Part shown: positions 8,037 through 17,597 of the stretch, piece by piece
Layout of the letters: the number at the start of each line of letters is the position of its first letter
Numbering within the stretch: the stretch's first letter is position 1
NCBI GenBank assembly: GCA_031409855.1
Contig: JANNYA010000199.1
Span: 1 to 64,000, forward strand
DNA: 64,000 bases
Direction: 5' to 3'
Source: JANNYA01 sp031409855
Lineage (GTDB): Bacteria > Pseudomonadota > Gammaproteobacteria > Xanthomonadales > SZUA-5
Program-made: the position numbers and the translations under genes
The notes under the pieces: generated by a model
Told to the model about the DNA's origin: nothing
The model's input: the letters and a program-made list of their open reading frames with translations, nothing else
Database searches by the model: none

Positions 8037-8642
8037 TTAGTTGAAGCGGAATTCGGCGACAATGGAGAGCGCTGGAAAGTCTACTTCAAGCGTGCGACTG
8101 GCGGCGCCTACTGAACCGGAAAAAACTTGCTCAGCTTGGTAGCGCGAATAATTGACCGCCATGCTGAAGTCCTTAGTCATATCATAGCCCGCACCTAAGC
8201 TGAAAAACGGTCGTGTACCCGATGCAGTGAATGGCCGAGTCGCGGTACCAAATGTTTCCTTGCCTTCGACATCGAAATTGGCAATGCCAAATCGACCCTC
8301 AAGATAAAATCCCTGAACTTGATCGGGTTGCAAATTGGTGCGGCCGCTCAAGGCAACGGTTAGCGCATCAGCGTTCAATTCGGTGGGTACAGAAACCGTG
8401 CCGGCAAACGATCCAAGGTCGCGAAACCCGAGTTCAGCACCAAAATTTTCGGTAAAGCGCCAGCCGACGTCGATGCCTACTAGGCTGCTGGAGTCTTTGA
8501 TATTTTGCTCATCGACATCGGAACGCCCAATTTCGCCACGAACATAAAGCCCTTCGCGCGCTTGCGCTGCATTGGCTAAGGAGATTGCGAGCACGATGGC
8601 AAGTGCTGATTTCAATCTAATGCGGGGTGACGCTGTTTTCAT
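8037..8642 (-). CDS. Outer-membrane beta-barrel protein (small OmpA/Opacity-like)
   Basis: A 201-residue exported protein. A signal peptide ending NAAQA-RE is followed by a run of amphipathic strands (LYVRGEIGRSDVD, VGIDVGWRFTENFGAELGFRD, AGYDMTKDFSMAVNYSRY) ending in IVAEFRFN, as expected of an eight-stranded barrel. The ATG at 8642 is preferred over an upstream in-frame codon because AAGGACA lies just before it and the signal peptide then begins properly. It is third in a minus-strand run after PBP1A and an unrecognised gene. Its ligand or role cannot be told. Confidence 0.8.
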   Translation of the reverse strand: MKTASPRIRLKSALAIVLAISLANAAQAREGLYVRGEIGRSDVDEQNIKDSSSLVGIDVGWRFTENFGAELGFRDLGSFAGTVSVPTELNADALTVALSGRTNLQPDQVQGFYLEGRFGIANFDVEGKETFGTATRPFTASGTRPFFSLGAGYDMTKDFSMAVNYSRYQAEQVFSGSVGAASRTLEVDFPALSIVAEFRFN

Positions 8643-8751
8643 GCTTGTCCTTTGAATAAGTTTGGTTTCATTGTTGCAATAATCGGCGTCGCTGATACCA
8701 GCTAAAGTTGAAGTAATACGTGGAGAGTAACTTGAGCCAACACAGAGCAAG

Positions 8752-9318
8752 TTAAAAGCCATAAGTTCCTATTGCTGCCATTTGGATCAATTTTGCGAGT
8801 TTGCTGGCATCTGCGCAAAGCTCGACGGGGAATCCATTCTCGCCCGCTTTCAGTACGCGCAGTTGAAAATTAAAAGCACCGGCGCTGAACTCAAAGCGGG
8901 TGCGCCGAACGCCTCCTTTAAGTGTTTCAACTTGCTGTGCAGGAATATTGAGTTCAAACAGCCGTGTTTGCAGTCGCTCGGCATGTTCGCAGCGGCATTC
9001 AAACTGAATAGCGCTACCCGCTGGCGCACTGCCATCCACAATGCCGCCCACTGCACGCGGCTGAAACTCGCTGAAAAACGCGATGGCTTCGAGCGCAGCA
9101 AGGCGCATTGATGCAATTCTGCCGGCTCGATCTGGGTCAAATAGCTCCAATCGAGCCAATAGCGCTAAGCGTACTTGTTCAGGCTTGGGCCAGCGCGTTG
9201 GCGACAAATCTAAGCGCTTCGCCGCGCGACGCAATGCATCATTTACGTCTTCAATGCGCTCTAACTGCATTAGCGTTGCTGCGCATTCGACTAGGGCGGC
9301 GGTTTTATCGCTAGACAT
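8752..9318 (-). CDS. Conserved protein of unknown function downstream of PBP1A
   Basis: I do not recognise a family for this 188-residue protein. The N-terminal half is alpha-helical (residues 1-75, rich in Arg, Ala and Leu). The second half has a mixed alpha/beta character with FQPRAVGGIVDGSAPAGSAI and a beta-strand-rich end. There is no signal peptide or membrane segment. It lies 46 bases after PBP1A and before the beta-barrel gene on the same strand, so it may be cotranscribed with them; that is weak evidence for an envelope-related task. Confidence 0.6.
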   Translation of the reverse strand: MSSDKTAALVECAATLMQLERIEDVNDALRRAAKRLDLSPTRWPKPEQVRLALLARLELFDPDRAGRIASMRLAALEAIAFFSEFQPRAVGGIVDGSAPAGSAIQFECRCEHAERLQTRLFELNIPAQQVETLKGGVRRTRFEFSAGAFNFQLRVLKAGENGFPVELCADASKLAKLIQMAAIGTYGF

Positions 9319-9364
9319 TTTATGCGCTTACAAAAAAACTTTCTAAAACAGCTTACTAAAATAA

Positions 9365-11860
9365 CTAAAATAATTCATAAGGGTCGCTTTCGCTTTGCGT
9401 GTTGGTCGCGCCAAGTGAGCTGCCTAGCTTGCTTAAGTCCTCCGTGCGAAAAACTTCCATAATCCCCGAGGGGTCAGCAGCGCTAGTCAGCAGGCCATTA
9501 TTGCCATTGATGCGCGCTGTGGTTACGCCGCTCGGTTGTTCAAGGATTTCTTCAGGTTTGCCTTCAACTGCGGCGCGCATAAAATCCATCCACATCGGTA
9601 GCGCCGCTTTACCACCAAACTCGCCATCGCCAAGTGAGCTAAAATCATCGAAGCCCACCCAGGCACTCGCAACCATGTGCGCGCTAAATCCAGAGAACCA
9701 AGCGTCACGGTGGTCATTCGTCGTGCCAGTTTTGCCGGCCAAATCATTGCGACCAAGCGCCATGGCTTTCATGCCCGTGCCACGCTTAATGACGTCACGC
9801 ATCATCGTGGTGATGATGTAAGCGTTGCGCTCATCAATGGCACGTGGCGCAAGCACAATCCCACTTGCTACCTTGATAGGTTGGGTTTCGCTGGCTGCAA
9901 GTTCGCCGCTGTCGTTTTGTTGCTCAGTTTCGCTTTCCAAGGACTGTTCAGCGGCTGCGCGCGCAAGATCTTGGCGATCAAGCTCAACTTCAAGGCGCTC
10001 TGGGCATAGTCTGCAGGCGCGCGGCGCGTTGGCATCAAAAATCACCTTGCCAGTATTGTCTTCGATTTGCGAAATGAGATGCGGTGTTACTAAAAAGCCA
10101 GAGTTGGCGAATACGGCATAGCCGCGCGACATGGCAATGGGGGGCGCAGAGCTTGTGCCCAGTGCCATTGACAGATTTTCCGGCAAAGATTGCGCAGAGA
10201 AGCCGAATTTTTGTATGAAGCGGCGCGCATATTTTACGCCAATGGCGTCTAACAGCCGCACCGACACCAAGTTCCGTGACGTCACCATGGCTTCGCGCAT
10301 GCGTGTTGGGCCACCGAATTTTTCATCGGAATTTTGTGGCTTCCAAACTTTGTCGACCGAAGCGTCTTCATACACTAGGGGCGCATCGTTGATGATGGAG
10401 GCGGTAGTAAAACCTTTTTCTAACGCCGCAGAATAGACAAACGGCTTAAAGCTCGATCCCGGTTGACGCAGGCTTTGTGTGGCGCGGTTGAACTTACTCA
10501 AGCCAAACGAGTAACCGCCAACGAGCGCGCGAATGGCACCGTTCTCCGGGTCCATTGCTGTAAATGCGCCTTGCACTAATGGAATTTGCGCGAGTTGCCA
10601 GTTGCCCTCCGGCGTACGCGAAACCCGAACGATATCCCCAGGCTGCACCACCTCTGTAAAACTTTTCGGCTCAGCCCCGACATAGCCTTCAGATTTATAC
10701 CGCCGCGCCCATTTGGCGCTGGAAAATGGCACCGTTACATCTTGGCCATCGTTTAGATGTAGCGTTAATTCTTGCGCGCCGACGGCAGTGGCGACGCCCG
10801 CTGTAAGCCCGTTGACCGTCCAGAAGGGCTCTAATGCGCGATCTAGCTCGACTGGCGAGGACAATAGTGCTGGATCGATTTTTGCCTCGGCGCCACGCCA
10901 GCCATGGCGGCGATCATAACTTTCCAATGCACTAGCGACAGATGCTGAAGCGGCGTTCTGCATCGTTGCCTCAACCGTGGTGATAACCCGATAGCCACCC
11001 GTTTGGGCTTTTTCGGAACCAAGAGTTTTTTCGACTTCAAGACGCGCCATCTCAGCGATGTAGGGTGCTTCCAACTCCACTGGCGGGCTGTGCAGCGTTG
11101 CAAGATCAGGCTCCGCGAGCGCTGACTTCAGCTGTGCTGCGTTCACATAGCGTTCTTCAAACATACGCTGCAGCACGTAATTTCGACGTTCGATTGCCGC
11201 GGTGGGGTTGTGGATAGGGTTGAGTTCGCTCGGTGCTTTCGGTAGTGCAGCCAGCATGGCGCATTCCGAAACACTGAGTTGATCTAAAGTTTTGCCGTAA
11301 TACACTTCCGCCGCTGCCGCGACGCCATAGGCGCGCTGGCCAAGGAAAATTTTATTGAGATATAGCTCCAAAATTTCATCTTTACTCATCGATCGCTCCA
11401 AGCGAATCGCGGTAAAGATCTCAATTATTTTGCGCTTAAATGTCTTTTCGTTACTCAAGTACAGGCCACGCGCCAGTTGCTGGGTTATGGTGCTGCCACC
11501 TACGCCTTTTTCGCCTGTGGTCACAATTTCCCACAGGGCGCGCGCAATTCCTTTGGGATCTATGCCGTAGTGCTTGTAAAAACTGCCGTCTTCGACAGCA
11601 ATAAAGGCGTGGCGTAAACCACTGGGTATACGCTCAATCGGCATGGGATTGCGCCGTGTTTCGCCAAAACTCGCAATCAGCAAGCCCTCAGACGAAACGA
11701 TTTTTAGAGGCACTTGTAGTTCAATGTGCCTAGCACTTGCCACGTCAGGCAGGTCTTTGGATACATACCAATAGGTGCCCGCCACGCCGAGTACTGCGAT
11801 GACCACACCTGCGAGCGACACATAAAAAAATAATTTCAACAATTTTTTGAGCTTTGGCAT
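9365..11860 (-). CDS. mrcA: Penicillin-binding protein 1A
   Basis: A bifunctional class A PBP of 831 residues that polymerises glycan strands from lipid II and cross-links peptides in the periplasm. One N-terminal membrane helix (about 9-32) precedes a GT51 glycosyltransferase with catalytic E90 in AVEDGSFYKHYGID and GGSTITQQLAR. An OB-like insert (about 290-430) is followed by the transpeptidase with SSFK (S469), SRN (528-530) and KTGT (710-713). The ATG at 11860 gives a normal start; two upstream in-frame codons would add 14-22 residues. The gene is divergent from pilM, an arrangement common in gammaproteobacteria. Confidence 0.95.
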   Translation of the reverse strand: MPKLKKLLKLFFYVSLAGVVIAVLGVAGTYWYVSKDLPDVASARHIELQVPLKIVSSEGLLIASFGETRRNPMPIERIPSGLRHAFIAVEDGSFYKHYGIDPKGIARALWEIVTTGEKGVGGSTITQQLARGLYLSNEKTFKRKIIEIFTAIRLERSMSKDEILELYLNKIFLGQRAYGVAAAAEVYYGKTLDQLSVSECAMLAALPKAPSELNPIHNPTAAIERRNYVLQRMFEERYVNAAQLKSALAEPDLATLHSPPVELEAPYIAEMARLEVEKTLGSEKAQTGGYRVITTVEATMQNAASASVASALESYDRRHGWRGAEAKIDPALLSSPVELDRALEPFWTVNGLTAGVATAVGAQELTLHLNDGQDVTVPFSSAKWARRYKSEGYVGAEPKSFTEVVQPGDIVRVSRTPEGNWQLAQIPLVQGAFTAMDPENGAIRALVGGYSFGLSKFNRATQSLRQPGSSFKPFVYSAALEKGFTTASIINDAPLVYEDASVDKVWKPQNSDEKFGGPTRMREAMVTSRNLVSVRLLDAIGVKYARRFIQKFGFSAQSLPENLSMALGTSSAPPIAMSRGYAVFANSGFLVTPHLISQIEDNTGKVIFDANAPRACRLCPERLEVELDRQDLARAAAEQSLESETEQQNDSGELAASETQPIKVASGIVLAPRAIDERNAYIITTMMRDVIKRGTGMKAMALGRNDLAGKTGTTNDHRDAWFSGFSAHMVASAWVGFDDFSSLGDGEFGGKAALPMWMDFMRAAVEGKPEEILEQPSGVTTARINGNNGLLTSAADPSGIMEVFRTEDLSKLGSSLGATNTQSESDPYELF

Positions 11861-12312
11861 GTGTGCACGATCTGTCCAGAAGCCGCTTAGTATAGGCAAC
11901 ATCTCTGAATAGACCTGTGGCAGCATGCAGGCAAATCTTTGCCAGTGGCCACTTATAAAAAACGGATAAACAGCGCGTGTTAGATCACCTTACAAAAACG
12001 TTTTAACTCTTTGAAAACAATGTCTTTATTGCTATGCAGGTGGGTCGTTCTACGTGTGAAATTTCGTGGTTAAATGTAAACATGCAGCGTGTGCAAATTG
12101 ATCACAATCGTTAAGTTTACCTTCGGCGAAAAGCCACGAATCAGTGCCCACTGTTGCACGCAGTAGCGAGTATGCCCGTAAGTTCTTTTTGCATATCAAT
12201 GGCATGGCGCACACTCTTTGAGTAAATTCTTAGTTGCCAGCGGCGCAACTTTGGTATTTAATGCGGTTAATCAGGTTTAGCTCGTAAATGTGCGCCACGA
12301 GAGGAAAAGTTT
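11861..12312. other. Divergent regulatory region between PBP1A and pilM
   Basis: A 452-base AT-richer stretch with no gene. It must hold the promoters of mrcA and the pil operon. A TTGAAA followed 16 bases later by TATGCA near 12011-12038 is a weak sigma-70 candidate. A GAGGAAAA ribosome binding site ends the region in front of the GTG of pilM. No clear repeats were seen. Confidence 0.5.
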
Positions 12313-13383
12313 GTGGGATTGTTTACTCCAAAAGCACCATCGCTAGTCGGGCTGGACATTAGCTCCACCGCCGTCAAGCTATTACAACTCTCCCAATCGG
12401 GGGGGAAGTATCGTATTGAGCATTACGCTGTGGAACCATTGCCGCCGAATGCGGTCGTGGAAAAAAACATTGTTGAGGTTGAGGCCGTGGGCGAAGCGAT
12501 TCGTCGTGCGGTTCAGCGCTCAGGAATAAAGACTAAGTTTGCAGCTGCCGCTGTTGCGGGTTCCGCAATCATCACCAAGGTTTTGCCCATGCAGGCGGAT
12601 CTAAGTGAGGATGAGCTCGAAGGTCAGATTCAAGCCGAGGCCAATCAATACATTCCTTACCCCTTAGAAGAAGTCAGCATGGACTTCGAGGTGCTCGGGC
12701 CAGTGAAGGACAATCCTGAAATGGTGAATGTTCTATTGGCGGCTTCGAGAACCGAAAATGTTGAAATGCGCTCGGCGGCGCTTAGTCTTGGTGGATTGAC
12801 TGCCAAGGTGATTGACGTCGAAGCGTTTGCCATGGAAAACGCCTTTCGCCTTATTGCGGATCAGCTTCCCGGCGGGCGCGATGGCTTGGTCGCAATCGTG
12901 GATATTGGCGCGACCATGACCACGCTCAATGTTTTGAGAAACCAGCGCAGTATCTATACGCGAGAGCAAGTCTTCGGTGGCAAGCAATTGACCGATGAAG
13001 TGATGCGTCGCTACGGATTATCGTACGAAGAAGCCGGTTTAGCAAAACGTCAAGGTGGTTTGCCCGAAAGTTATGAAATTGAAGTGCTGGAACCTTTTAA
13101 AGAAGCGATGGCACAGCAGGTTAGTCGTTTGTTGCAGTTCTTTTTTGCGGGTAGTGAGCACAATCGCGTGGACCAAATCGTTTTGGCCGGGGGTTGCGCC
13201 TCAATAGCCGGCGTGAAAGAGATGGTAGAGGAGCAAATCGGCGTTCCTACGGTGATCGCCTCACCGGTGGCCTCCATGACGCTTTCACCAAAAGTCCAGG
13301 CGCAGGCGCTGCAAGCGGACGCACCTGCGTTAATGATTGCGTGCGGTCTAGCATTGAGGAGTTTTGACCAATGGCAAGGATAA
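12313..13383 (+). CDS. pilM: Type IV pilus assembly protein PilM
   Basis: An actin-like cytoplasmic ATPase-fold protein of 356 residues that binds the N-terminal tail of PilN and links the alignment complex to the pilus motor. ATP-binding loops of the FtsA/PilM fold are visible: GLDISSTAVKLLQL at the N-terminus, IVDIGATMTTLNVL in the middle and VLAGGCASIAGV near the C-terminus. Start is a GTG preceded by GAGGAAAA. It is first in an overlapping pilMNOPQ operon. Confidence 0.97.
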   Translation: MGLFTPKAPSLVGLDISSTAVKLLQLSQSGGKYRIEHYAVEPLPPNAVVEKNIVEVEAVGEAIRRAVQRSGIKTKFAAAAVAGSAIITKVLPMQADLSEDELEGQIQAEANQYIPYPLEEVSMDFEVLGPVKDNPEMVNVLLAASRTENVEMRSAALSLGGLTAKVIDVEAFAMENAFRLIADQLPGGRDGLVAIVDIGATMTTLNVLRNQRSIYTREQVFGGKQLTDEVMRRYGLSYEEAGLAKRQGGLPESYEIEVLEPFKEAMAQQVSRLLQFFFAGSEHNRVDQIVLAGGCASIAGVKEMVEEQIGVPTVIASPVASMTLSPKVQAQALQADAPALMIACGLALRSFDQWQG

Positions 13384-14102
13384 ACTTACTTCCTTGGCGC
13401 GATGACCGGCGCCAAATTCGCAAGCGCGAATTTTGGACGCAGATGGGCGTTGCTGCTGCTATTTCAGTGCTCGCTGTATTTGGCGGCATGGTATTTATGG
13501 ACACGCAAAATGAACTTCAAGAAGCTAATAACGCGTTTTTAACTGCGGAAATTAAAAAGCTTGATGACAAAATAGTTGAAATACAGGCTTTGGAAAAAAA
13601 TAAAGCCAAGCTTTTGAAAAAGAAAGAAATCATTGAAAATCTTCAAGGAGATCGCTCCTTGATGGTGCATATATTTGAGCAGTTGGCACGCACAATTCCT
13701 GACGGTGTGGCATTAAACGGTATTAAACAAACAGCAAATTTGATCGAACTAACGGGCAAAGCACAATCAGAAGCCAGGGTTGCGCAATACATGCGTAATT
13801 TGGACGATTCGCCCTATTTGAAAGATCCAGATTTAAATACGGTGAGTTTTCAAAACCCAAATGCGGCTCCTGGTGAGATTGATGTAAAAAGCGGGGGTTA
13901 CAGGAAAGGCTTTATTCTGAAGATCAGTATTGATCGCCCTAAAGACATGACTGTGCTGCCGGAACCAGGGCAAACCACAGCGGATCCGATCGCATTGGCC
14001 GCAGCGGGGCTCGCTACTTCTCCAACAGTGGAATCAGAATCAATTGCCCCTGTTTCAGAAGCTGCGCCGTCAAAACCGATGCCTGAAAAGGGGGCGAAAT
14101 GA
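13371..14102 (+). CDS. pilN: Type IV pilus inner-membrane protein PilN
   Basis: A 243-residue bitopic inner-membrane protein. It opens with MARINLLPWRDDRR, the conserved peptide that docks in PilM, followed by one membrane helix (about 23-43), a coiled coil and a periplasmic ferredoxin-like domain that pairs with PilO. A Pro/Ala/Ser-rich tail of about 40 residues follows the fold. It overlaps pilM by 13 bases and pilO by 4, so translation is probably coupled. Confidence 0.96.
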   Translation: MARINLLPWRDDRRQIRKREFWTQMGVAAAISVLAVFGGMVFMDTQNELQEANNAFLTAEIKKLDDKIVEIQALEKNKAKLLKKKEIIENLQGDRSLMVHIFEQLARTIPDGVALNGIKQTANLIELTGKAQSEARVAQYMRNLDDSPYLKDPDLNTVSFQNPNAAPGEIDVKSGGYRKGFILKISIDRPKDMTVLPEPGQTTADPIALAAAGLATSPTVESESIAPVSEAAPSKPMPEKGAK

Positions 14103-14755
14103 ACGTTGTTCAAGAATTGCAGCGCGTAAATTGGCAAAATCCCGGGACACTATCGAGTGCTGCCCGAATAACGGTTGCGTTAGGTGCGTTGATATTGATT
14201 TGTGTCTTGGGTTGGTATTTTATGATCCAAGATAAAATCACTAACCACGATGCGCTTGAAGCAAATGAGCTTACTTTGCGAGCTGACTTTGCTACTCGCC
14301 AGAAGAAGGCGGCAAATCTTGAGCCTTTGAAAGAGCAGCTTATCACCATGAACGCAATGCTCGAGCAAATGCTGAAGCAGCTGCCAAGCAAGACTCAGTT
14401 AGCGGATTTGCTCGTAAATGTTTCTGAGCAAGCATTGTCCGCAGGAATACAGGTGAGATTGTTTCAACCGCAGACAGAGTCGGTCAAAGAGTTTTATGCG
14501 GAAAAGCCGATACTTTTGCGGATGGTTGGCAACTACAACCAATTCGGGAACTTTGTTAGCGGTGTGGCAACCCTGCCCCGCGTAGTTATACTGACCATGC
14601 ATGATATCGCGATTAAACCAGCGACAGATCAAATGGATTTAGCGCCAGGATCTCTTATATTGGAAGGTACAGTAAAAACTTACCGATACTTGGATGAGGA
14701 CGAAGCGGCCGCACAAGCGGCAGCTGAAGCCGGTGTTGTTGCGCCCGTGCGCTAG
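14099..14755 (+). CDS. pilO: Type IV pilus inner-membrane protein PilO
   Basis: A 218-residue partner of PilN. A short cytoplasmic N-terminus, a membrane helix at about residues 21-42, a coiled coil rich in Leu/Gln/Glu and a C-terminal ferredoxin-like domain are visible. PilN-PilO heterodimers form the periplasmic part of the alignment complex that joins PilM to the PilP-PilQ pair. It starts four bases inside pilN (ATGA overlap). Confidence 0.96.
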   Translation: MNVVQELQRVNWQNPGTLSSAARITVALGALILICVLGWYFMIQDKITNHDALEANELTLRADFATRQKKAANLEPLKEQLITMNAMLEQMLKQLPSKTQLADLLVNVSEQALSAGIQVRLFQPQTESVKEFYAEKPILLRMVGNYNQFGNFVSGVATLPRVVILTMHDIAIKPATDQMDLAPGSLILEGTVKTYRYLDEDEAAAQAAAEAGVVAPVR

Positions 14756-14767
14756 GAGTATAGCCAA

Positions 14768-15313
14768 ATGAACAAAACAGAAGCGATTTGGAAAGCGTTG
14801 GGGCTTTGTATTTCGATCACCGCATTAGGCGCGTGCACAAAGCCGTTTTCTGACGTGCAGAAATACGTTGACGATACTCTGAAGTTAGATCCACCGTTAC
14901 TCGAACAAATTCCTGCAATTAAGATATTTCCAATCCGAGAATATCCAATCGGTGGCTTGCGTGATCCGTTTGCTACCGAGTCGGACTTGTTAACGGAAGA
15001 AAGTCAAATTGAAACTCTCGCGAATGATCCTGATTGCCCAGACTTAACTCGGATACCAGAAACGCTGGAGGGTTTTCCATTGGACGCGCTGGACATGGTT
15101 GGGACGATGGGGCAGGGCGTTGACTACTTCGGCCTTATCAAAGATCCAGAAGGTATCGTGCATCGGGTTCAAGTAAATAATTACATCGGCCAGAGTTATG
15201 GCCAGATCTTGTCAATCGCGGAAGACAAGATTGAGCTAGAAGAGCGCGTAAAAGACGGAAATGGTTGTGAGCGTAAGACGCAATCCATTTCCCTCGCTGA
15301 CAATAATAACTAA
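14768..15313 (+). CDS. pilP: Type IV pilus lipoprotein PilP
   Basis: A 181-residue lipoprotein that connects the PilN/PilO complex to the secretin. The lipobox is ITALGAC, so the mature protein would start at that Cys. The LRDPF motif (GGLRDPFATES) that precedes the beta-sandwich domain is present, followed by the compact HR-type domain with GVDYFGLIKDPEGIVHRV. A GGAG site lies upstream of the ATG. The 14-base gap to pilQ keeps the operon tight. Confidence 0.95.
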   Translation: MNKTEAIWKALGLCISITALGACTKPFSDVQKYVDDTLKLDPPLLEQIPAIKIFPIREYPIGGLRDPFATESDLLTEESQIETLANDPDCPDLTRIPETLEGFPLDALDMVGTMGQGVDYFGLIKDPEGIVHRVQVNNYIGQSYGQILSIAEDKIELEERVKDGNGCERKTQSISLADNNN

Positions 15314-15326
15314 GGTAGGGCTTGAG

Positions 15327-17570
15327 ATGACTCGGCAACAACGGATAGCGACTATGACAACGAGAAAAATCCAAAGCACGCGCCGACCGCTATTTTTCGG
15401 TCTTGCGTTCGGTTTATTGCTCAGTACTGAGCTGCTAGCAGGAAGTATTCAAGGCATTGGCTTTACGCCTCTGCCGGGCGGAGAGGTGGAGGTTGCAATT
15501 AAACTTGACGGCCCGGCTGACCCCCAAATATTTTCAACTGAGAATCCGGCACGTATTGCACTGGATTTTGCTGACACGAAATTAGCTGTCAAAAATCGTG
15601 CTGTGAACGTGGGAATGGGTGCGACTAAAACAATAACGGCAGTTGAAGCGGGGAATCGTTCGAGAGTCGTGATTGATCTATTTCGCGCATCTGGATACGA
15701 AACCCGAATGGAAGGCGACACACTCGTTGTAAGGGTTAGTAATGGCTTTTCAGGGGAAAGAGCTTCCAGTGGGCGCGCTACCAGCCAAACTCCCCCAGGC
15801 GTTACTCTGGCATCCGCAGCATCCGTGTTGGCGGTGAAAAACGTCGATTTTCGTCGAGGTAAGCAGGGCGAAGGCCGTATATTGATCGATTTTACCGGCG
15901 ACGGTGCGACTGCTGACTTAAAGTCCGAAGGCGGCAAGTTGGTTGTTGATGTCTACAATGCTAAAGTGCCGCCCAACATCGCTCAGCGTATGGATGTCAT
16001 TGACTTTGCAACCCCTGTGCAGTCCGTTGATGTGATGGCCCGTAGCAACGGTGCCCGTATTGAGATTGGCACGATTGGTGAGTTTGAACAACTGGCCTAT
16101 CAAGCAGGGAATCAGTTTGTAGTCGAGATTTCACCAAAGCGCGCGGAGGAAAATAAGAAGAAGAACGCAAATGACCCTCCAGTTTATGCAGGTGCGCGTG
16201 CCACCTACAATTTCCAAGATATTCCTGTGCGATCAGTGCTCCAGTTAATTGCAGATGTGTCCGATTTGAACATTGTCGTTGCTGACACCGTGCAGGGAAG
16301 CGTGACCGTACGCATGATCAATGTGCCATGGGATCAAGCACTTGACATCGTGCTGCAATCGAAGGGTTTAGACAAACGTAGGAATGGAAATATCATCTAC
16401 GTTGCGCCAACCAAGGAAATCGCCGACCGTGAGCAAGCGCTAGAGCGCGCTCGACAGGCGCTTGAGAGCCGCACTTCCCTGGTAACCGATTTTATTCCAA
16501 TTGGGTATGGTAAAGCCGAGGAAATCGCACAGTTGCTAACGGCAAAGGCCCTTACTAGTAATGCCGGAAAAGATCAAGGTTCTAATAGTGGCGCTGAAAA
16601 GGGTTTCCTGTCTGCGCGCGGGAGTATCTCGTTCGATGTTCGAACGAATACGCTTTTGGTTGTGGACGTTCCCTCCAAGGTGGCCGCAATCCGTGAACTG
16701 GTGTTACGTCTTGACAAGCCCATTCAGCAAGTTCTGATTGAATCACGGATTGTTGTAGCTAATGATACTTATTCCAAAGAACTCGGAGTTCGTTTTGGTT
16801 TGTCGGGTGCCAAGGAAGATAGAAATGGCAATGTGCTAAGCGTCGGAGGCAATCTGTTCGCAACCGATGCAATGAGTAACGTCGCCATCGGAAATCGGTT
16901 CGCAGGAAATCCCTCTTCGCTTCCAGTAGGCGTCCAGGGGAGCCTCGGTTCAGGAATTGGTGTGCCAAGTTTAGTAGATCGACTTGGCGTCAATTTGGCG
17001 GTTGGAAATCCGGCTGGCTCTTTCGGTTTCACGCTCTTAGGTAATGATTTTCTATTAGACATGGAATTATCCGCCTTGGAGAACGAGGGACGCGGTGAAG
17101 TTATATCCAGCCCGCGGGTCATTACTGCGAGTTCACGGGAGGCGGTAATTAAGCAAACTAATGAGCTCCCCTATGCTGTGCTTACGCGAAATGATGACGG
17201 TAGCGTAACGACCACAGCAGCCTTTAAGGAATTTAATTTACTATTGAAGGTTACCCCAACGATTTCGCCAGACCAAAGAATTTTTATGAATCTTGAAGTG
17301 ACTCAAGAAACAGTCACTGGGTTTGGTCCTGGTGGCGCGCCAAGTGCACTGAGGCGGCTGATTACTACGGCGATATTGGTTGATAACGGACAAACTGTAG
17401 TCTTGGGGGGGATTCTTGAAAAACAGAGTAGAAACGACAAAACGCAAGTCCCATTTCTAGGCGATCTTCCGGGTTTGGGTACATTGTTTAAAACGAAAGC
17501 GCGTCGTGAATCACGCACCGAGTTGCTGATCTTCGTGACTCCCAAAATATTGCAAGATAGCTTGCGTTAA
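15327..17570 (+). CDS. pilQ: Type IV pilus secretin PilQ
   Basis: The outer-membrane pore through which the pilus passes, about 747 residues. Order of domains: signal peptide, two AMIN peptidoglycan-binding domains (about 30-270), a secretin/TonB short N-terminal domain (ATYNFQDIPVRSVLQLIADVS, about 285-350), an N1-type domain and the C-terminal secretin barrel with the signature VPFLGDLPGLGTLFK and FVTPKIL. The ATG at 15327 follows TAGGGCTTGAG and gives a normal signal sequence; an upstream frame extension overlaps pilP and is unlikely. A second in-frame ATG lies at 15354. Confidence 0.96.
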   Translation: MTRQQRIATMTTRKIQSTRRPLFFGLAFGLLLSTELLAGSIQGIGFTPLPGGEVEVAIKLDGPADPQIFSTENPARIALDFADTKLAVKNRAVNVGMGATKTITAVEAGNRSRVVIDLFRASGYETRMEGDTLVVRVSNGFSGERASSGRATSQTPPGVTLASAASVLAVKNVDFRRGKQGEGRILIDFTGDGATADLKSEGGKLVVDVYNAKVPPNIAQRMDVIDFATPVQSVDVMARSNGARIEIGTIGEFEQLAYQAGNQFVVEISPKRAEENKKKNANDPPVYAGARATYNFQDIPVRSVLQLIADVSDLNIVVADTVQGSVTVRMINVPWDQALDIVLQSKGLDKRRNGNIIYVAPTKEIADREQALERARQALESRTSLVTDFIPIGYGKAEEIAQLLTAKALTSNAGKDQGSNSGAEKGFLSARGSISFDVRTNTLLVVDVPSKVAAIRELVLRLDKPIQQVLIESRIVVANDTYSKELGVRFGLSGAKEDRNGNVLSVGGNLFATDAMSNVAIGNRFAGNPSSLPVGVQGSLGSGIGVPSLVDRLGVNLAVGNPAGSFGFTLLGNDFLLDMELSALENEGRGEVISSPRVITASSREAVIKQTNELPYAVLTRNDDGSVTTTAAFKEFNLLLKVTPTISPDQRIFMNLEVTQETVTGFGPGGAPSALRRLITTAILVDNGQTVVLGGILEKQSRNDKTQVPFLGDLPGLGTLFKTKARRESRTELLIFVTPKILQDSLR

Positions 17571-17597
17571 CGTTATTGAGTATTGGAGCAAAATTAT